Positions 24,128-33,420 of a stretch of 64,000 nt of DNA are shown one piece after another. A program made the position numbers and the translations under genes. Within the stretch, counting starts at the first letter, position 1. Each line of letters begins with the position of its first letter. The notes under the pieces were generated by a model that had not been told where the DNA came from, searched no databases, and saw only the letters and a list, made by a program, of their open reading frames with translations. The stretch is from Streptomyces sp. NBC_00286 (lineage in GTDB: Bacteria; Actinomycetota; Actinomycetes; Streptomycetales; Streptomycetaceae): assembly GCF_036173125.1 (NCBI RefSeq), contig NZ_CP108054.1, positions 2,542,001 to 2,606,000 on the forward strand, in the 5' to 3' direction.

Positions 24128-25519
24128 CTACTCGGCCGGGACCACGCTCACTTCACCGATTCCGAGGGCCTTGACGGGCTCCTCGATCTGGGCGGCGTCC
24201 CCGACGAGGACGGTCACCAGACGGTCCACCGGGAAGGCGCTCACGGCGGCCGCGGTGGCCTCCACGGTGCCCGTCGCGGCGAGTTGGCGGTACAGGGTCG
24301 CCTGGAAGTCGTCCGGCAGGTGCTGCTCGACCTGGTCGGCGAGCGTGCCGGCGACGGCGGCCGCGGTCTCGTACTTGAGCGGCGCCACACCCACCAGGTT
24401 CTGTACGGCGATATCGCGCTCGGCGTCCGTCAGCCCCTCGGCCGCGAGCGTACGCAGCACCTTCCAGAGGTCGTCCAGCGCCGGGCCGGTGTTCGGCGTG
24501 TCCACCGAGCCGCTGATGGCGAGCATCGCGACGCCCGTACCGTCCGGGGCGGAGCGCAGCACCTGGCCGAACGCCCGCACACCGTAGGTGTAGCCCTTTT
24601 CCTCGCGCAGGACGCGGTCGAGACGCGAGGTGAGGGTGCCGCCGAGGCAGTACGTGCCGAGCACCTGAGCGGGCCAGACGCGGTCGTGCCGGTCGGCGCC
24701 TACGCGGCCGATGAGCAGCTGCGTCTGGACGGCTCCAGGGCGGTCGACGATGACCACGCGGCCGGTGTCGTCGGCGGTCACCGGAGGCACGGGACGCGCC
24801 TCGGCCGGCGAGCCGGTCCAGGCGCCGAGCGTGTCACCGAGCAGCGCGTCGAGGTCGACACCGGTGAGGTCGCCCACGACGACCGCGGTGGCCGTGGCGG
24901 GGCGTACATGCTTCTCGTAGAAGGCGCGTACCGCCGCCGAGTCGATGGCCGCGACCGTCTCCTCGGTGCCCTGGCGCGGGCGCGACATGCGCGAGCTCGC
25001 CGGGAAGAGCTGCTTGGAGAGCTCCTTGGCGGCGCGGCGGGCCGGGTTGGCGGTCTCGTGCGGGATCTCGTCGAGCCGGTTACGGACGAGCCGTTCGACC
25101 TCGCTGTCCTCGAAAGCGGGCGCCCTGAGGGCGTCGGCGAGCAGACCGAGCGCCTTCGGGAGCCGCGATACCGGGACCTCGAGGCTCAGCCGTACGCCCG
25201 GGTGGTCGGCGTGCGAGTCCAACGTGGCGCCGCAGCGCTCCAGTTCGGCGGCAAACTCCTCGGCGGAGTGCTTGTCGGTGCCTTCGGAGAACGCTCGCGC
25301 CATGATCGTGGCGACACCGTCCAGGCCCTGCGGCTCGGCCTCCAGCGGTGCGTTCAGGAGGACCTCCACGGCGACGACCTGCTGGCCGGGGCGGTGGCAG
25401 CGCAGCACCGTCAGGCCGTTGTCGAGCGCACCGCGCTCGGGCGCCGGGAAGGCCCAGGGCTTGGCCTCGCCGGCCTGGGGCTGGGGATGGAAGTCCATGG
25501 TCACGGTGGCCTCGGTCAC
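24128..25519 (-). CDS. M16 family metallopeptidase, non-catalytic subunit type
   Basis: Second member of an M16 pair, 463 aa, with the insulinase/processing-peptidase fold (ERGALDNGLTVLRCHRPGQQ; GVATIMARAFSEGTDKHSAE; then REEKGYTYGVRAFGQVLRSA). The HxxEH zinc motif is absent: the corresponding region reads MARAFSEGT. It therefore probably works as the structural or substrate-binding partner of the catalytic subunit encoded immediately upstream, as in heterodimeric M16 enzymes. Start GTG 25519 overlaps the upstream stop (GTGA), showing translational coupling. No signal peptide is visible, so it is probably cytosolic. Confidence 0.88.
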   Translation of the reverse strand: MTEATVTMDFHPQPQAGEAKPWAFPAPERGALDNGLTVLRCHRPGQQVVAVEVLLNAPLEAEPQGLDGVATIMARAFSEGTDKHSAEEFAAELERCGATLDSHADHPGVRLSLEVPVSRLPKALGLLADALRAPAFEDSEVERLVRNRLDEIPHETANPARRAAKELSKQLFPASSRMSRPRQGTEETVAAIDSAAVRAFYEKHVRPATATAVVVGDLTGVDLDALLGDTLGAWTGSPAEARPVPPVTADDTGRVVIVDRPGAVQTQLLIGRVGADRHDRVWPAQVLGTYCLGGTLTSRLDRVLREEKGYTYGVRAFGQVLRSAPDGTGVAMLAISGSVDTPNTGPALDDLWKVLRTLAAEGLTDAERDIAVQNLVGVAPLKYETAAAVAGTLADQVEQHLPDDFQATLYRQLAATGTVEATAAAVSAFPVDRLVTVLVGDAAQIEEPVKALGIGEVSVVPAE

Positions 25520-26859
25520 TGGGCGCTCTCCTCGTCGGTGGCGGTCTCCTCGTCGGTGGCGATCGGCTCGTACACGAGCACCGCACGGTTGTCGGGGCGC
25601 AGTCGGGCCTTGGCGGCCTCCTGGACCTCCTCGGCCGTGACGTCGAGCACGCGCTGTACGGCGGTCAGGGCGAGCTGCGGGTCGCCGAACAGCACGGCGT
25701 ACCGGCACAGTTCGTCGGCGCGGCCGGCGACCGTACCGAGCCGGTCCAGCCACTCGCGCTCCAACTGGGCCTGGGCGCGCTCCATTTCCTCGGCCGTGGG
25801 GCCCTCCTCGGCGAACCGGGCGAGCTCCTCGTCGACGGCCGCCTCGATGACGGGGACCTCCACGTCTCCGGAGGTCTTCACGTCGAGCCAGCCCAGGGAG
25901 GGCGCTCCGGCCAGGCGCAGCAGACCGAAACCGGCCGCCACAGCCGTACGGTCCCTGCGTACGAGCCGGTTGTAGAGGCGGGAGGACTCACCGCCGCCGA
26001 GGACGGTCAGGGCGAGGTCGGCCGCGTCGCACGCGCGCGTGCCGTCCTCCGGGAGCCGGTAGGCGGCCATCAGCGCGCGCGCCGGGACCTCCTCCTCGAC
26101 GACCTCGCGCAGCTGCTCGCCGATGATGTCCGGCAGGGAGCCGTCGCGCGGGGCGGGCTTGCCGTCGTGGCCGGGGATGGAGCCGAAGTACTTCTCGACC
26201 CAGGCGAGCGTCGCCTCCGGGTCGATGTCGCCGACGATCGACAGAACGGCGTTGTTGGGCGCGTAGTAGGTGCGGAAGAACGCGCGGGCGTCCTCCAGGG
26301 TGGCCGCGTCCAGGTCGGCCATCGACCCGATGGGGGTGTGGTGGTACGGGTGGCCCTCCGGGTACGCGAGGGCGGTCAGCTTCTCGAAAGCGGTGCCATA
26401 GGGGACGTTGTCGTAGCGCTGGCGGCGCTCGTTCTTGACGACGTCGCGCTGGTTCTCCATCGACTCGTCGTCGAGCGCGGCGAGCAACGAGCCCATGCGG
26501 TCGGCCTCCAGCCAGAGGGCGAGCTCCAGCTGGTGCGTGGGCATGGTCTCGAAATAGTTGGTGCGCTCGAAACTGGTGGTGCCGTTGAGCGAACCGCCCG
26601 CGCCCTGCACGAACTCGAAGTGGCCGTTGCCCTTCACCTGGGCCGAGCCCTGGAACATCAGGTGCTCGAAGAGGTGAGCAAGTCCGGTCAGGCCCTTGAC
26701 CTCGTGGCGCGAGCCGACGTCGTACCAGAGGCACACCGCCGCGACCGGGGTCAGATGATCTTCGGAGAGCACCACGCGCAGGCCGTTGGCCAGGCGGTGC
26801 TCGGTCGCTGTCAGCCCGCCGGAGCCGGCCTCGACGGTGGCCGTGTGACCCATGGGCAT
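25516..26859 (-). CDS. M16 family zinc metallopeptidase, catalytic subunit
   Basis: Insulinase-like peptidase of 447 aa. The inverted zinc motif is present: LTGLAHLFEHLMFQGSAQ supplies two His and the catalytic Glu, and the downstream Glu ligand lies in NQRDVVKNERRQRYDNVPYG. The C-terminal M16_C domain shows ARAFFRTYYAPNNAVLSIVG. GAAGGGA stands five bases before ATG 26859. It is the first gene of a two-gene operon with the inactive homologue. The gene is divergent from parC; the 236-bp region between them holds both promoters. The substrate is unknown. Confidence 0.92.
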   Translation of the reverse strand: MPMGHTATVEAGSGGLTATEHRLANGLRVVLSEDHLTPVAAVCLWYDVGSRHEVKGLTGLAHLFEHLMFQGSAQVKGNGHFEFVQGAGGSLNGTTSFERTNYFETMPTHQLELALWLEADRMGSLLAALDDESMENQRDVVKNERRQRYDNVPYGTAFEKLTALAYPEGHPYHHTPIGSMADLDAATLEDARAFFRTYYAPNNAVLSIVGDIDPEATLAWVEKYFGSIPGHDGKPAPRDGSLPDIIGEQLREVVEEEVPARALMAAYRLPEDGTRACDAADLALTVLGGGESSRLYNRLVRRDRTAVAAGFGLLRLAGAPSLGWLDVKTSGDVEVPVIEAAVDEELARFAEEGPTAEEMERAQAQLEREWLDRLGTVAGRADELCRYAVLFGDPQLALTAVQRVLDVTAEEVQEAAKARLRPDNRAVLVYEPIATDEETATDEESAQ

Positions 26860-27095
26860 GTACGTCCCTTCGATCGCGGAAAACTGCTGAATTCCTGCTA
26901 GTCATGCCACTGTATGCAAGCGCGCTGACAGCTGGCGAAGTTCCCGGAACGGCTACGCCGAGAGCGAGCGGGCGCGTGTCCTCCCGGACCTCTGTGCATG
27001 GGGCGTGGTCCGGGTTGTCAGTGGGGCGGTCCACAATGGAGCTCGTCAGATCCCGTTCATGCCCCGGCAGACACTGTGAAGGAGTCGCAGCAGCG

Positions 27096-29546
27096 ATGGC
27101 CCGCCGCAGCACGAAGACCCCGCCGCCAGACGACTTCGAGGAGCGCATCCTCGACATCGACGTCGTCGACGAGATGCAGGGCTCCTTCCTCGAGTACGCG
27201 TACTCGGTGATCTACTCCAGGGCCCTGCCGGACGCCCGCGACGGCCTCAAGCCCGTACACCGCCGCATCGTCTACCAGATGAACGAGATGGGGCTGCGCC
27301 CCGACCGCGGATACGTTAAATGCGCCCGCGTCGTCGGCGAGGTCATGGGTAAGTTGCACCCCCACGGCGACGCGTCGATCTACGACGCCCTGGTGCGCCT
27401 GGCCCAGCCCTTCTCGATGCGCCTGCCCCTGGTGGACGGCCACGGCAACTTCGGCTCGCTGGGCAACGACGACCCGCCGGCCGCCATGCGGTACACCGAG
27501 TGCCGGATGGCCGACGCGACCTCCCTGATGACGGAGTCGATCGACGAGAACACGGTCGACTTCTCACCGAACTACGACGGCCAGGAGCAGGAGCCGGGCG
27601 TCCTCCCGGCCGCGTATCCGAATCTGCTGGTGAACGGCGCGCAGGGCATCGCGGTCGGAATGGCCACGAACATGCCGCCGCACAACCTCGGCGAGGTGAT
27701 CGCCGCCGCCCGGCACCTGATCCGGCACCCGGGCGCCGATCTCGAGACCCTCATGAAGCACATCCCGGGACCCGACCTGCCCACGGGCGGGCGGATCGTC
27801 GGCCTCTCCGGGATCAGGGACGCGTACGAATCGGGCCGCGGCAGCTTCAAGATCCGCGCGACGGTCTCTGTGGAGCACGTGACGGCGCGCAGGAAGGGCC
27901 TCGTCGTCACAGAGCTGCCCTTCACCGTGGGCCCGGAGAAGGTGATCGCCAAGATCAAGGACCTGGTCGGCGCCAAGAAGCTGCAGGGCATCGCCGACGT
28001 CAAGGACCTCACCGACCGCTCGCACGGCCTGCGCCTGGTCATCGAGATCAAGAACGGCTTCGTGCCGGAGGCCGTCCTGGAGCAGCTCTACAAGCTGACG
28101 CCCATGGAGGAGTCCTTCGGCATCAACAACGTCGCGCTGGTGGACGGCCAGCCCCTCACGCTGGGCCTCAAGGAGCTCCTGGAGGTCTACCTCGACCACC
28201 GCTTCGAGGTCGTACGGCGCAGGTCGGAGTTCCGCCGTGGCAAGAAGCGGGACCGGCTGCATCTGGTCGAGGGTCTGCTGGTCGCCCTCCTGGACATCGA
28301 CGAGGTCATCCGCCTCATCCGCTCCAGCGACAACTCCGCGCAGGCCAAGGAGCGCCTGATCGAGCACTTCTCGCTGAGCGAGGTCCAGACGCAGTACATC
28401 CTGGACACCCCGCTGCGCCGGCTCACCAGGTTCGACCGCATCGAGCTGGAGTCGGAGCGCGACCGGCTCAACCTGGAGATCGAGGAGCTGACCCGCATCC
28501 TGGAGTCGGACGCCGAGCTGCGCAAGCTGGTGTCGGGCGAACTGGCCGCGGTGGCCAAGAAGTTCGGCACTCCGCGGCGGACGGTGCTACTCGAGTCCTC
28601 GGGGGCCACCGCCGCGGCCGTACCTCTGCAGGTGGCCGACGATCCGTGCCGGGTACTGCTGTCGTCGACGGGACTTCTCGCCCGTACGGCGAACGGTGAC
28701 CCCTTCGGGGAGAGTGACGGCAAGCGCGCCAAGCACGATCTGATCGTCTCGGCCGTCCCGGCGACGGCCCTGGGCGAGGTCGGCGCGGTCACCTCGGCGG
28801 GACGCCTGCTGCGGATGAACGTGATCGACCTGCCGCAGCTGCCCGAGACGACCGCGGCGCCCAACCTGGCCGGAGGAGCGCCGATTTCGGAGTTCCTCAC
28901 CCTGGAGGGCGATGAGGAGGTCGTCTGCCTGGCCACGCTCGACGAGTCCTCGCCGGGTCTGGCGCTCGGCACACAGCAGGGTGTGGTCAAGCGTGTGGTG
29001 CCCGACTACCCGTCCAACAAGGAGGAGTTGGAGGTCATCACCCTTAAGGAGGGCGACCGGATCGTCGGCGCGGCGGAGCTGCGCACGGGCGAGGAGGACC
29101 TGGTCTTCATCACCGATGACGCCCAACTGCTGCGCTACCAGGCCTCCCAGGTCCGTCCGCAGGGCAGGCCCGCGGGCGGCGTGGCGGGCATCAAGCTCAC
29201 CGAAGGGGCCAAGGTGATCTCCTTCACCGCCGTCGACCCGGCCGTGGACGCGGTGGTCTTCACGGTGGCGGGCTCGCGCGGCACGCTCGACGACTCGGTC
29301 CAGACGACCGCGAAGCTGACGCCCTTCGACCAGTACCCCCGCAAGGGCCGCGCCACGGGCGGTGTGCGCTGCCAGCGGTTCCTGAAGGGCGAGGACTGCC
29401 TCAGCCTGGCCTGGGCCGGCCCCGCTCCGGCCCGGGCCGCGCAGAAGAACGGCACACCGGCCGACCTGCCGGAGATGGACCCGCGCCGCGACGGCTCGGG
29501 CGTCTCACTGCCGAAGACGGTGTCGGTGGTGGCGGGACCGGTCTGA
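27096..29546 (+). CDS. parC: DNA topoisomerase IV subunit A (ParC)
   Basis: DNA-cleaving subunit of topoisomerase IV, which decatenates replicated chromosomes; partner ParE is encoded at 39275-41398. The 816-aa protein shows the QRDR/active-site region [20 protein letters not shown] and [12 protein letters not shown] with the nucleophilic Tyr133. The tower and coiled-coil segments follow ([40 protein letters not shown]) and a C-terminal beta-pinwheel. The canonical GyrA box QRRGGKG is not seen, supporting ParC rather than GyrA. GAAGGAG precedes ATG 27096. Its TGA touches the stop of the convergent CobW gene with no spacer. Confidence 0.93.
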   Translation: MARRSTKTPPPDDFEERILDIDVVDEMQGSFLEYAYSVIYSRALPDARDGLKPVHRRIVYQMNEMGLRPDRGYVKCARVVGEVMGKLHPHGDASIYDALVRLAQPFSMRLPLVDGHGNFGSLGNDDPPAAMRYTECRMADATSLMTESIDENTVDFSPNYDGQEQEPGVLPAAYPNLLVNGAQGIAVGMATNMPPHNLGEVIAAARHLIRHPGADLETLMKHIPGPDLPTGGRIVGLSGIRDAYESGRGSFKIRATVSVEHVTARRKGLVVTELPFTVGPEKVIAKIKDLVGAKKLQGIADVKDLTDRSHGLRLVIEIKNGFVPEAVLEQLYKLTPMEESFGINNVALVDGQPLTLGLKELLEVYLDHRFEVVRRRSEFRRGKKRDRLHLVEGLLVALLDIDEVIRLIRSSDNSAQAKERLIEHFSLSEVQTQYILDTPLRRLTRFDRIELESERDRLNLEIEELTRILESDAELRKLVSGELAAVAKKFGTPRRTVLLESSGATAAAVPLQVADDPCRVLLSSTGLLARTANGDPFGESDGKRAKHDLIVSAVPATALGEVGAVTSAGRLLRMNVIDLPQLPETTAAPNLAGGAPISEFLTLEGDEEVVCLATLDESSPGLALGTQQGVVKRVVPDYPSNKEELEVITLKEGDRIVGAAELRTGEEDLVFITDDAQLLRYQASQVRPQGRPAGGVAGIKLTEGAKVISFTAVDPAVDAVVFTVAGSRGTLDDSVQTTAKLTPFDQYPRKGRATGGVRCQRFLKGEDCLSLAWAGPAPARAAQKNGTPADLPEMDPRRDGSGVSLPKTVSVVAGPV

Positions 29547-30632
29547 TCAGGCCTCGGGGCCCGATTGCACGGGCTCCAGGCTCTGCTCCCGCACGTCTGG
29601 ATCTTGTACGTAACGGAGGACGCCCCACATGCTGTGCTCGTCGGCGTGTGGGGCGTCCTCCTTGCACGCCTCCAACTCCTTGCCGAGCGCGGGGGCGTCG
29701 ATGCCGGAGCCGATGAGGACGAGCTGGGTGCGACGCTCCTCGCCGTGCGCCCAGGCCTCCGGGTAGAACCGCAGGAACCGGCCCACGGCGTGAACGGCGT
29801 ACCGGTTGCGCGGGTCGGCCGCGCCGAAATCGATGTACCCCTTGATGCGGTAGAGGCCCTCCGGCCTGCTGTCGAGGAAGTCCATCAACCGGCGCGGCCC
29901 GAGCGGCACTTCAGAGGTGAAGGCTAGGGATTCGTAGGCGGAGTGCAGGTGTCCGGAGTGCTCGGGGCCATCCTCATGGGCGTGCTCATGAAGGTCGTCG
30001 AAGGACAGCTGCCCGATCCGCTCCGTTGACGGTTTGCAGTCGAAGAGGAGCTCCGGGTCGATCCGCCCGTACGTGGCGGGGACGACGGCGGCACGGTCGG
30101 TCAGCGTCCGGACGAGTCGGAGTACACGCTCAGGCTCCTCGGCCCGGTCCGCCTTGTTGACGACGACGAGATCGGTGATGCCGAGATGCCGGTCGATCTC
30201 GGGATGCTTCTGCCTCGTGTCGTCGAACTCGGCGGCGTCGACGACCTCCACGAGCCCGCCGTAGACGACGCGCGGGTTCTCACTGGCGAGCAGCATCCGC
30301 ACGAGCTCCTGCGGCTCGGCGAGGCCGCTCGCCTCGATGACGATGACGTCGATACCGGCGGAGGGCTGGGCGAGCCGTTCCAGGAAGACGTCGAGTTCGC
30401 TTGCGTCGACCGCGCAGCACAGGCACCCGTTCCCTAGGGAAACGGTCGAGTCCCCGAGCGCCCCGGCGACCGCCATCGCGTCGATCTCGATCGCCCCGAA
30501 GTCATTGACGACGGCCCCGATACGGCTGCCTCCGCTGCTGTGCAGGAGGTGGTTGAGCAGCGTGGTCTTGCCGGACCCGAGGAAGCCCGCGAGGACGACG
30601 ACCGGGATCTGCTGGTGGCTCACAGGACTCAA
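29547..30632 (-). CDS. CobW/COG0523 family metal-chaperone GTPase
   Basis: G3E-family GTPase of 361 aa, generally involved in handing metals (often zinc) to target proteins. Motifs: Walker A VVVLAGFLGSGKTTLLNHLL, the CxCC metal motif in LGNGCLCCAVD, Walker B-like VIVIEASGLAEPQEL and base-recognition LVVVNKADRAEEP. A His-rich loop (DDLHEHAHEDGPEHSGHLHS, about residues 245-264) may bind metal. The CobW C-terminal domain follows (GLYRIKGYIDF). The start is taken as TTG 30632, which has GAGAGG at proper distance; GTG 30623 is the alternative. No obvious Zur box was found upstream. Confidence 0.85.
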   Translation of the reverse strand: MSPVSHQQIPVVVLAGFLGSGKTTLLNHLLHSSGGSRIGAVVNDFGAIEIDAMAVAGALGDSTVSLGNGCLCCAVDASELDVFLERLAQPSAGIDVIVIEASGLAEPQELVRMLLASENPRVVYGGLVEVVDAAEFDDTRQKHPEIDRHLGITDLVVVNKADRAEEPERVLRLVRTLTDRAAVVPATYGRIDPELLFDCKPSTERIGQLSFDDLHEHAHEDGPEHSGHLHSAYESLAFTSEVPLGPRRLMDFLDSRPEGLYRIKGYIDFGAADPRNRYAVHAVGRFLRFYPEAWAHGEERRTQLVLIGSGIDAPALGKELEACKEDAPHADEHSMWGVLRYVQDPDVREQSLEPVQSGPEA

Positions 30633-30957
30633 CGCGCGACCTCTCTCACACCGATGCGTGCACCGGCTCGTGGACCGGCTCTCGTTACGAGGATTGAATG
30701 CCGACTCAGGATACGAGCCGGTGGAAACCCCGCGAAGTGAACGATTGTTAGCGGCGTTCAGGGGGCACACGTTGGACATGGCGCCAGGAAACGCGACCCG
30801 CGCTTCCCCCTGTGCGCCCTCTTAGCCGCCTCCCAGCCGATCAGAGCCGCTCGGCACCCTGGAAGACGGCAAGCGCGCCGCCCACCCGCTCGCCGGTCCG
30901 TTCCCTGTCGACCCGCACCCGACGACCGGCGGACGGTCGCCTGATTCGGGGGTTGAC

Positions 30958-31518
30958 ATGGTCACACAGAAGCGCGGAATCCGGGGGCTGAGCTCCGCCG
31001 CGGCAGCAGCAGGGATCGGCATGGTGGCAGGTGTTCTCGCCACCATGGCCGCACACCGTCACACACTCGAGTCACTGCGTCTGCGCCTGGAGCACCTGGA
31101 GCAGACCGCGCACACGCAGCAGCACACCAACATCGCCAACCAACAGCGCCTGCACTGGGAACTGCTGAGCAAGGCCATAGACGACCCCGAGCTCGCCGAG
31201 GTACTGGACCTCTATGAGGTGCCCGTGTCCCCCAAGAAGCGCCGCCAGTACCTCTTCGCCAACGCCCTATACACGAATCTGCTCTTTTATTACCGCATCG
31301 GCAATATAAGCCGTGATGAGTTCTTCGGGCATGTTCGGGGTATTTTCCAGAACCCGATAGTGCGGGAGTACTGGCACGCCACTCAGCAGCAGCGGGCAAG
31401 CATCGCGAACTCAGAAGAGGCCGAACTCGGACTGATGGTCGACGACCTACTGCGCCAACTAGAGGAAGCGGACATCGACGAGTGGTGGGTGGTTGGGGAG
31501 CCGCCCGGCGACCAATAA
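30958..31518 (+). CDS. DUF6082 family protein
   Basis: The 186-aa protein has an N-terminal hydrophobic segment (AAAAAGIGMVAGVLATMAAH) likely acting as a membrane anchor, a coiled region (ESLRLRLEHLEQTAHTQQHT), and the conserved body NQQRLHWELLSKAIDDPELA, RRQYLFANALYTNLLFYYRI and FFGHVRGIFQNPIVREYWHA. These identify DUF6082, a Streptomyces family that is usually multi-copy and of unknown function. GGGG precedes ATG 30958. Parts of the coding region (around 31285-31320) are AT-richer than the neighbours, which hints at more recent acquisition. Confidence 0.8.
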   Translation: MVTQKRGIRGLSSAAAAAGIGMVAGVLATMAAHRHTLESLRLRLEHLEQTAHTQQHTNIANQQRLHWELLSKAIDDPELAEVLDLYEVPVSPKKRRQYLFANALYTNLLFYYRIGNISRDEFFGHVRGIFQNPIVREYWHATQQQRASIANSEEAELGLMVDDLLRQLEEADIDEWWVVGEPPGDQ

Positions 31519-31816
31519 CTCCGGTGCCCGCTTCGACGCGATATGTAAACTCCGCCTACGCTTCATGCCACTTCCGGGTGGATTCTGTAGCCGAACGATA
31601 ACGAAGCGGCGCGTTCATCCTCGATGACAAGCGGTTCTCTGCCATCCTTGGGGCCAGAGTTGACTGCCACGCAACCGCGCAAGGAGTCGACCACCACGAG
31701 GAACCGTCACTCCAGCCGTCCGGTTGCCGAGGCTCAGCCCTACAGGGATGTACTCGCGTCCGCGCGTCGACAGTGCGGAGGCACATATGCCTTGAGACCG
31801 CTAAGGGAAAACAACT

Positions 31817-32056
31817 GTGAGTCAGATCATCCGTCGCCTCGGTGTATCTCCGCGCGCGCGAGGTAGCGCTTCTGGTGCAACTTGCCCAGATATTTTCGAA
31901 TTGGCCGACGGAAATTTCGCCATCATCGGCACAGACGCAACCACCTCTCTCGACTCACAGCTACCCGCCGACGCGGCGCGCGCCGACTACGAACGAATCG
32001 TGGTGATCACGCGCGAGACCCTCGTACGGGCAAAGGCCGATATTCCCGACGCTTGA
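31817..32056 (+). CDS. small conserved Streptomyces protein, unknown function
   Basis: The 79-aa protein has a variable N-terminus and a conserved core, CPDIFELADGNFAIIGTDAT, followed by LPADAARADYERIVVITRET and LVRAKADIPDA. Similar small proteins are common and multi-copy in streptomycetes, often near HTH/DUF397-type regulators; none is seen here. The start is GTG 31817, with AAGGGA upstream. The 298-bp gap before it (31519-31816) shows no recognisable gene. Confidence 0.65.
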   Translation: MSQIIRRLGVSPRARGSASGATCPDIFELADGNFAIIGTDATTSLDSQLPADAARADYERIVVITRETLVRAKADIPDA

Positions 32057-32144
32057 GGCAACCACGGTCACCAAAGCCGTCAACGGCGGCGGTGACTTGC
32101 GACCTGAAAGGCCCAGCGCCATGACGGCGCCGGGCCTTCGTTCG

Positions 32145-33311
32145 TCAAGCCACCGACGGCACCGCCACGGGCGCCACCGGCCCCACGTACCGCGCCACCG
32201 GGCGGATGATCTTCGAGTCCTGCGCCTGTTCCAGGATGTTGGCGCTCCAGCCGACGACGCGGGCCGTGGCGAAGGTGGGGGTGAACATCGCGCGCGGGAG
32301 GCCGCACAGCTCCATGACGACCCCGGCGTAGAACTCGACGTTGGCGTGGAGGTCACGGCCGGGCTTGAGTTCCGCGAGGATCGCCTCCACTCGGCGCTCC
32401 ACCTCGACCGCGAAGTCGACAAGCGGGCCGCCGAACTGTTGGGCGATGCCGCGGAGCATGCGGGAGCGGGGGTCTTCGGTGCGGTAGACGGCATGGCCGA
32501 AGCCCATGATGCGTTCGCCGGTGAGGACTCGTTGACGGACCCAGGAGTCGATGCGGTCGGGTGTCCCGATCGCATCGAGGGTGTCCAGCGCCCGGCTCGG
32601 GGCTCCGCCGTGCAACGGCCCGGAGAGGGCACCCACCGCACCTACGAGGCAGGCTGCCACATCCGCTCCCGTCGACGTGATCACCCGGGCCGTGAACGTT
32701 GATGAGTTGAATCCGTGGTCAATGGTTGAGATCAAGTACTGCTCGATCGCCCGGGCCCGCTGCGGCTCCGGCTCCGAACCCGTCAACATGTAGAGGTAGT
32801 TGCCGGCATGAGGCAGATCGTCCCGCGGCTCTACCGGGTCGAGGCCACGGTCCAGCCGGTAGAGCGCCGTCAACAGCGTCGGTACGGCGGCCGCCGCAGC
32901 GAGCGCGTCCGCACGACGCTGGTCCGCGTCGATGTCGTACACCGGCCGAAACTCGCGCGCTGCACCGAGCAGCGACAACGCGGTCCGCATGCCTGCGAGC
33001 GGCCCGGACCGCCCACTCCCCGCCGCGATCGCGGGCAGGGCGGACAGCACCTCGTCGGGCAGCCGCCGCAACGAGGCGGTCCGCGCCATGAAGGCGGAAC
33101 GCTGTGCCGCATCGGGCAGTTCGCCGTGGACCAGCAGATGCCAGACGTCCTCGAATCCGCGGGTCTGCGCGAGTTCGACGGCCGAGTACTGGCGATAGTG
33201 ATAGAAGCCCTCGACGCCCCGGACATCACCCAGTGCTGTGTCGGTGACAACGACGCCGGCGAGTCCCCGCGGTACGTCTACAGAGGCGGTCTCGGCACGG
33301 TTGATCGGCAT
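32145..33311 (-). CDS. citrate synthase-family protein
   Basis: The 388-aa protein of the citrate/2-methylcitrate synthase fold would condense acetyl-CoA or propionyl-CoA with oxaloacetate. Active-site His are in ISTIDHGFNSSTFTARVI and IMGFGHAVYRTEDPR, and the CoA-loop GPLHGGAPSRAL is present. The third catalytic position, normally Asp in NVDFYSG, reads HANVEFYAGVV, with Glu instead. GGGAGGGA sits before ATG 33311. It is divergent from a second, HTH-fused citrate-synthase-like gene across a 109-bp AT-rich palindromic region, so the two are probably co-regulated and may interact. The role in central metabolism is uncertain. Confidence 0.88.
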   Translation of the reverse strand: MPINRAETASVDVPRGLAGVVVTDTALGDVRGVEGFYHYRQYSAVELAQTRGFEDVWHLLVHGELPDAAQRSAFMARTASLRRLPDEVLSALPAIAAGSGRSGPLAGMRTALSLLGAAREFRPVYDIDADQRRADALAAAAAVPTLLTALYRLDRGLDPVEPRDDLPHAGNYLYMLTGSEPEPQRARAIEQYLISTIDHGFNSSTFTARVITSTGADVAACLVGAVGALSGPLHGGAPSRALDTLDAIGTPDRIDSWVRQRVLTGERIMGFGHAVYRTEDPRSRMLRGIAQQFGGPLVDFAVEVERRVEAILAELKPGRDLHANVEFYAGVVMELCGLPRAMFTPTFATARVVGWSANILEQAQDSKIIRPVARYVGPVAPVAVPSVA

Positions 33312-33346
33312 GGTTCCCTCCCTGGAATTGATCCGACTGTCCATGA

Positions 33347-33382
33347 TTGACTTAATCTCTGTCAATATTGATTGAATCAATC
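33347..33382. promoter_or_regulatory. palindromic operator region between two citrate-synthase genes
   Basis: The divergent 109-bp region is unusually AT-rich for this genome. It holds TTGAC (33347-33351) against GTCAA (33361-33365) and the near-perfect palindrome GATTGAATCAATC (33370-33382). These are plausible binding sites for the HTH domain of the adjacent fusion protein, which would make it an autoregulator. Confidence 0.55.
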
Positions 33383-33420
33383 TATACAGTTGAATAGGTC
33401 CACACAGATACGGTGACGCC

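Noticed and set aside
31519..31816. Small gene on either strand in the gap before the 79-aa protein
   Set aside because: Frames of 75-80 codons exist but lack RBS, family motifs or typical codon bias.
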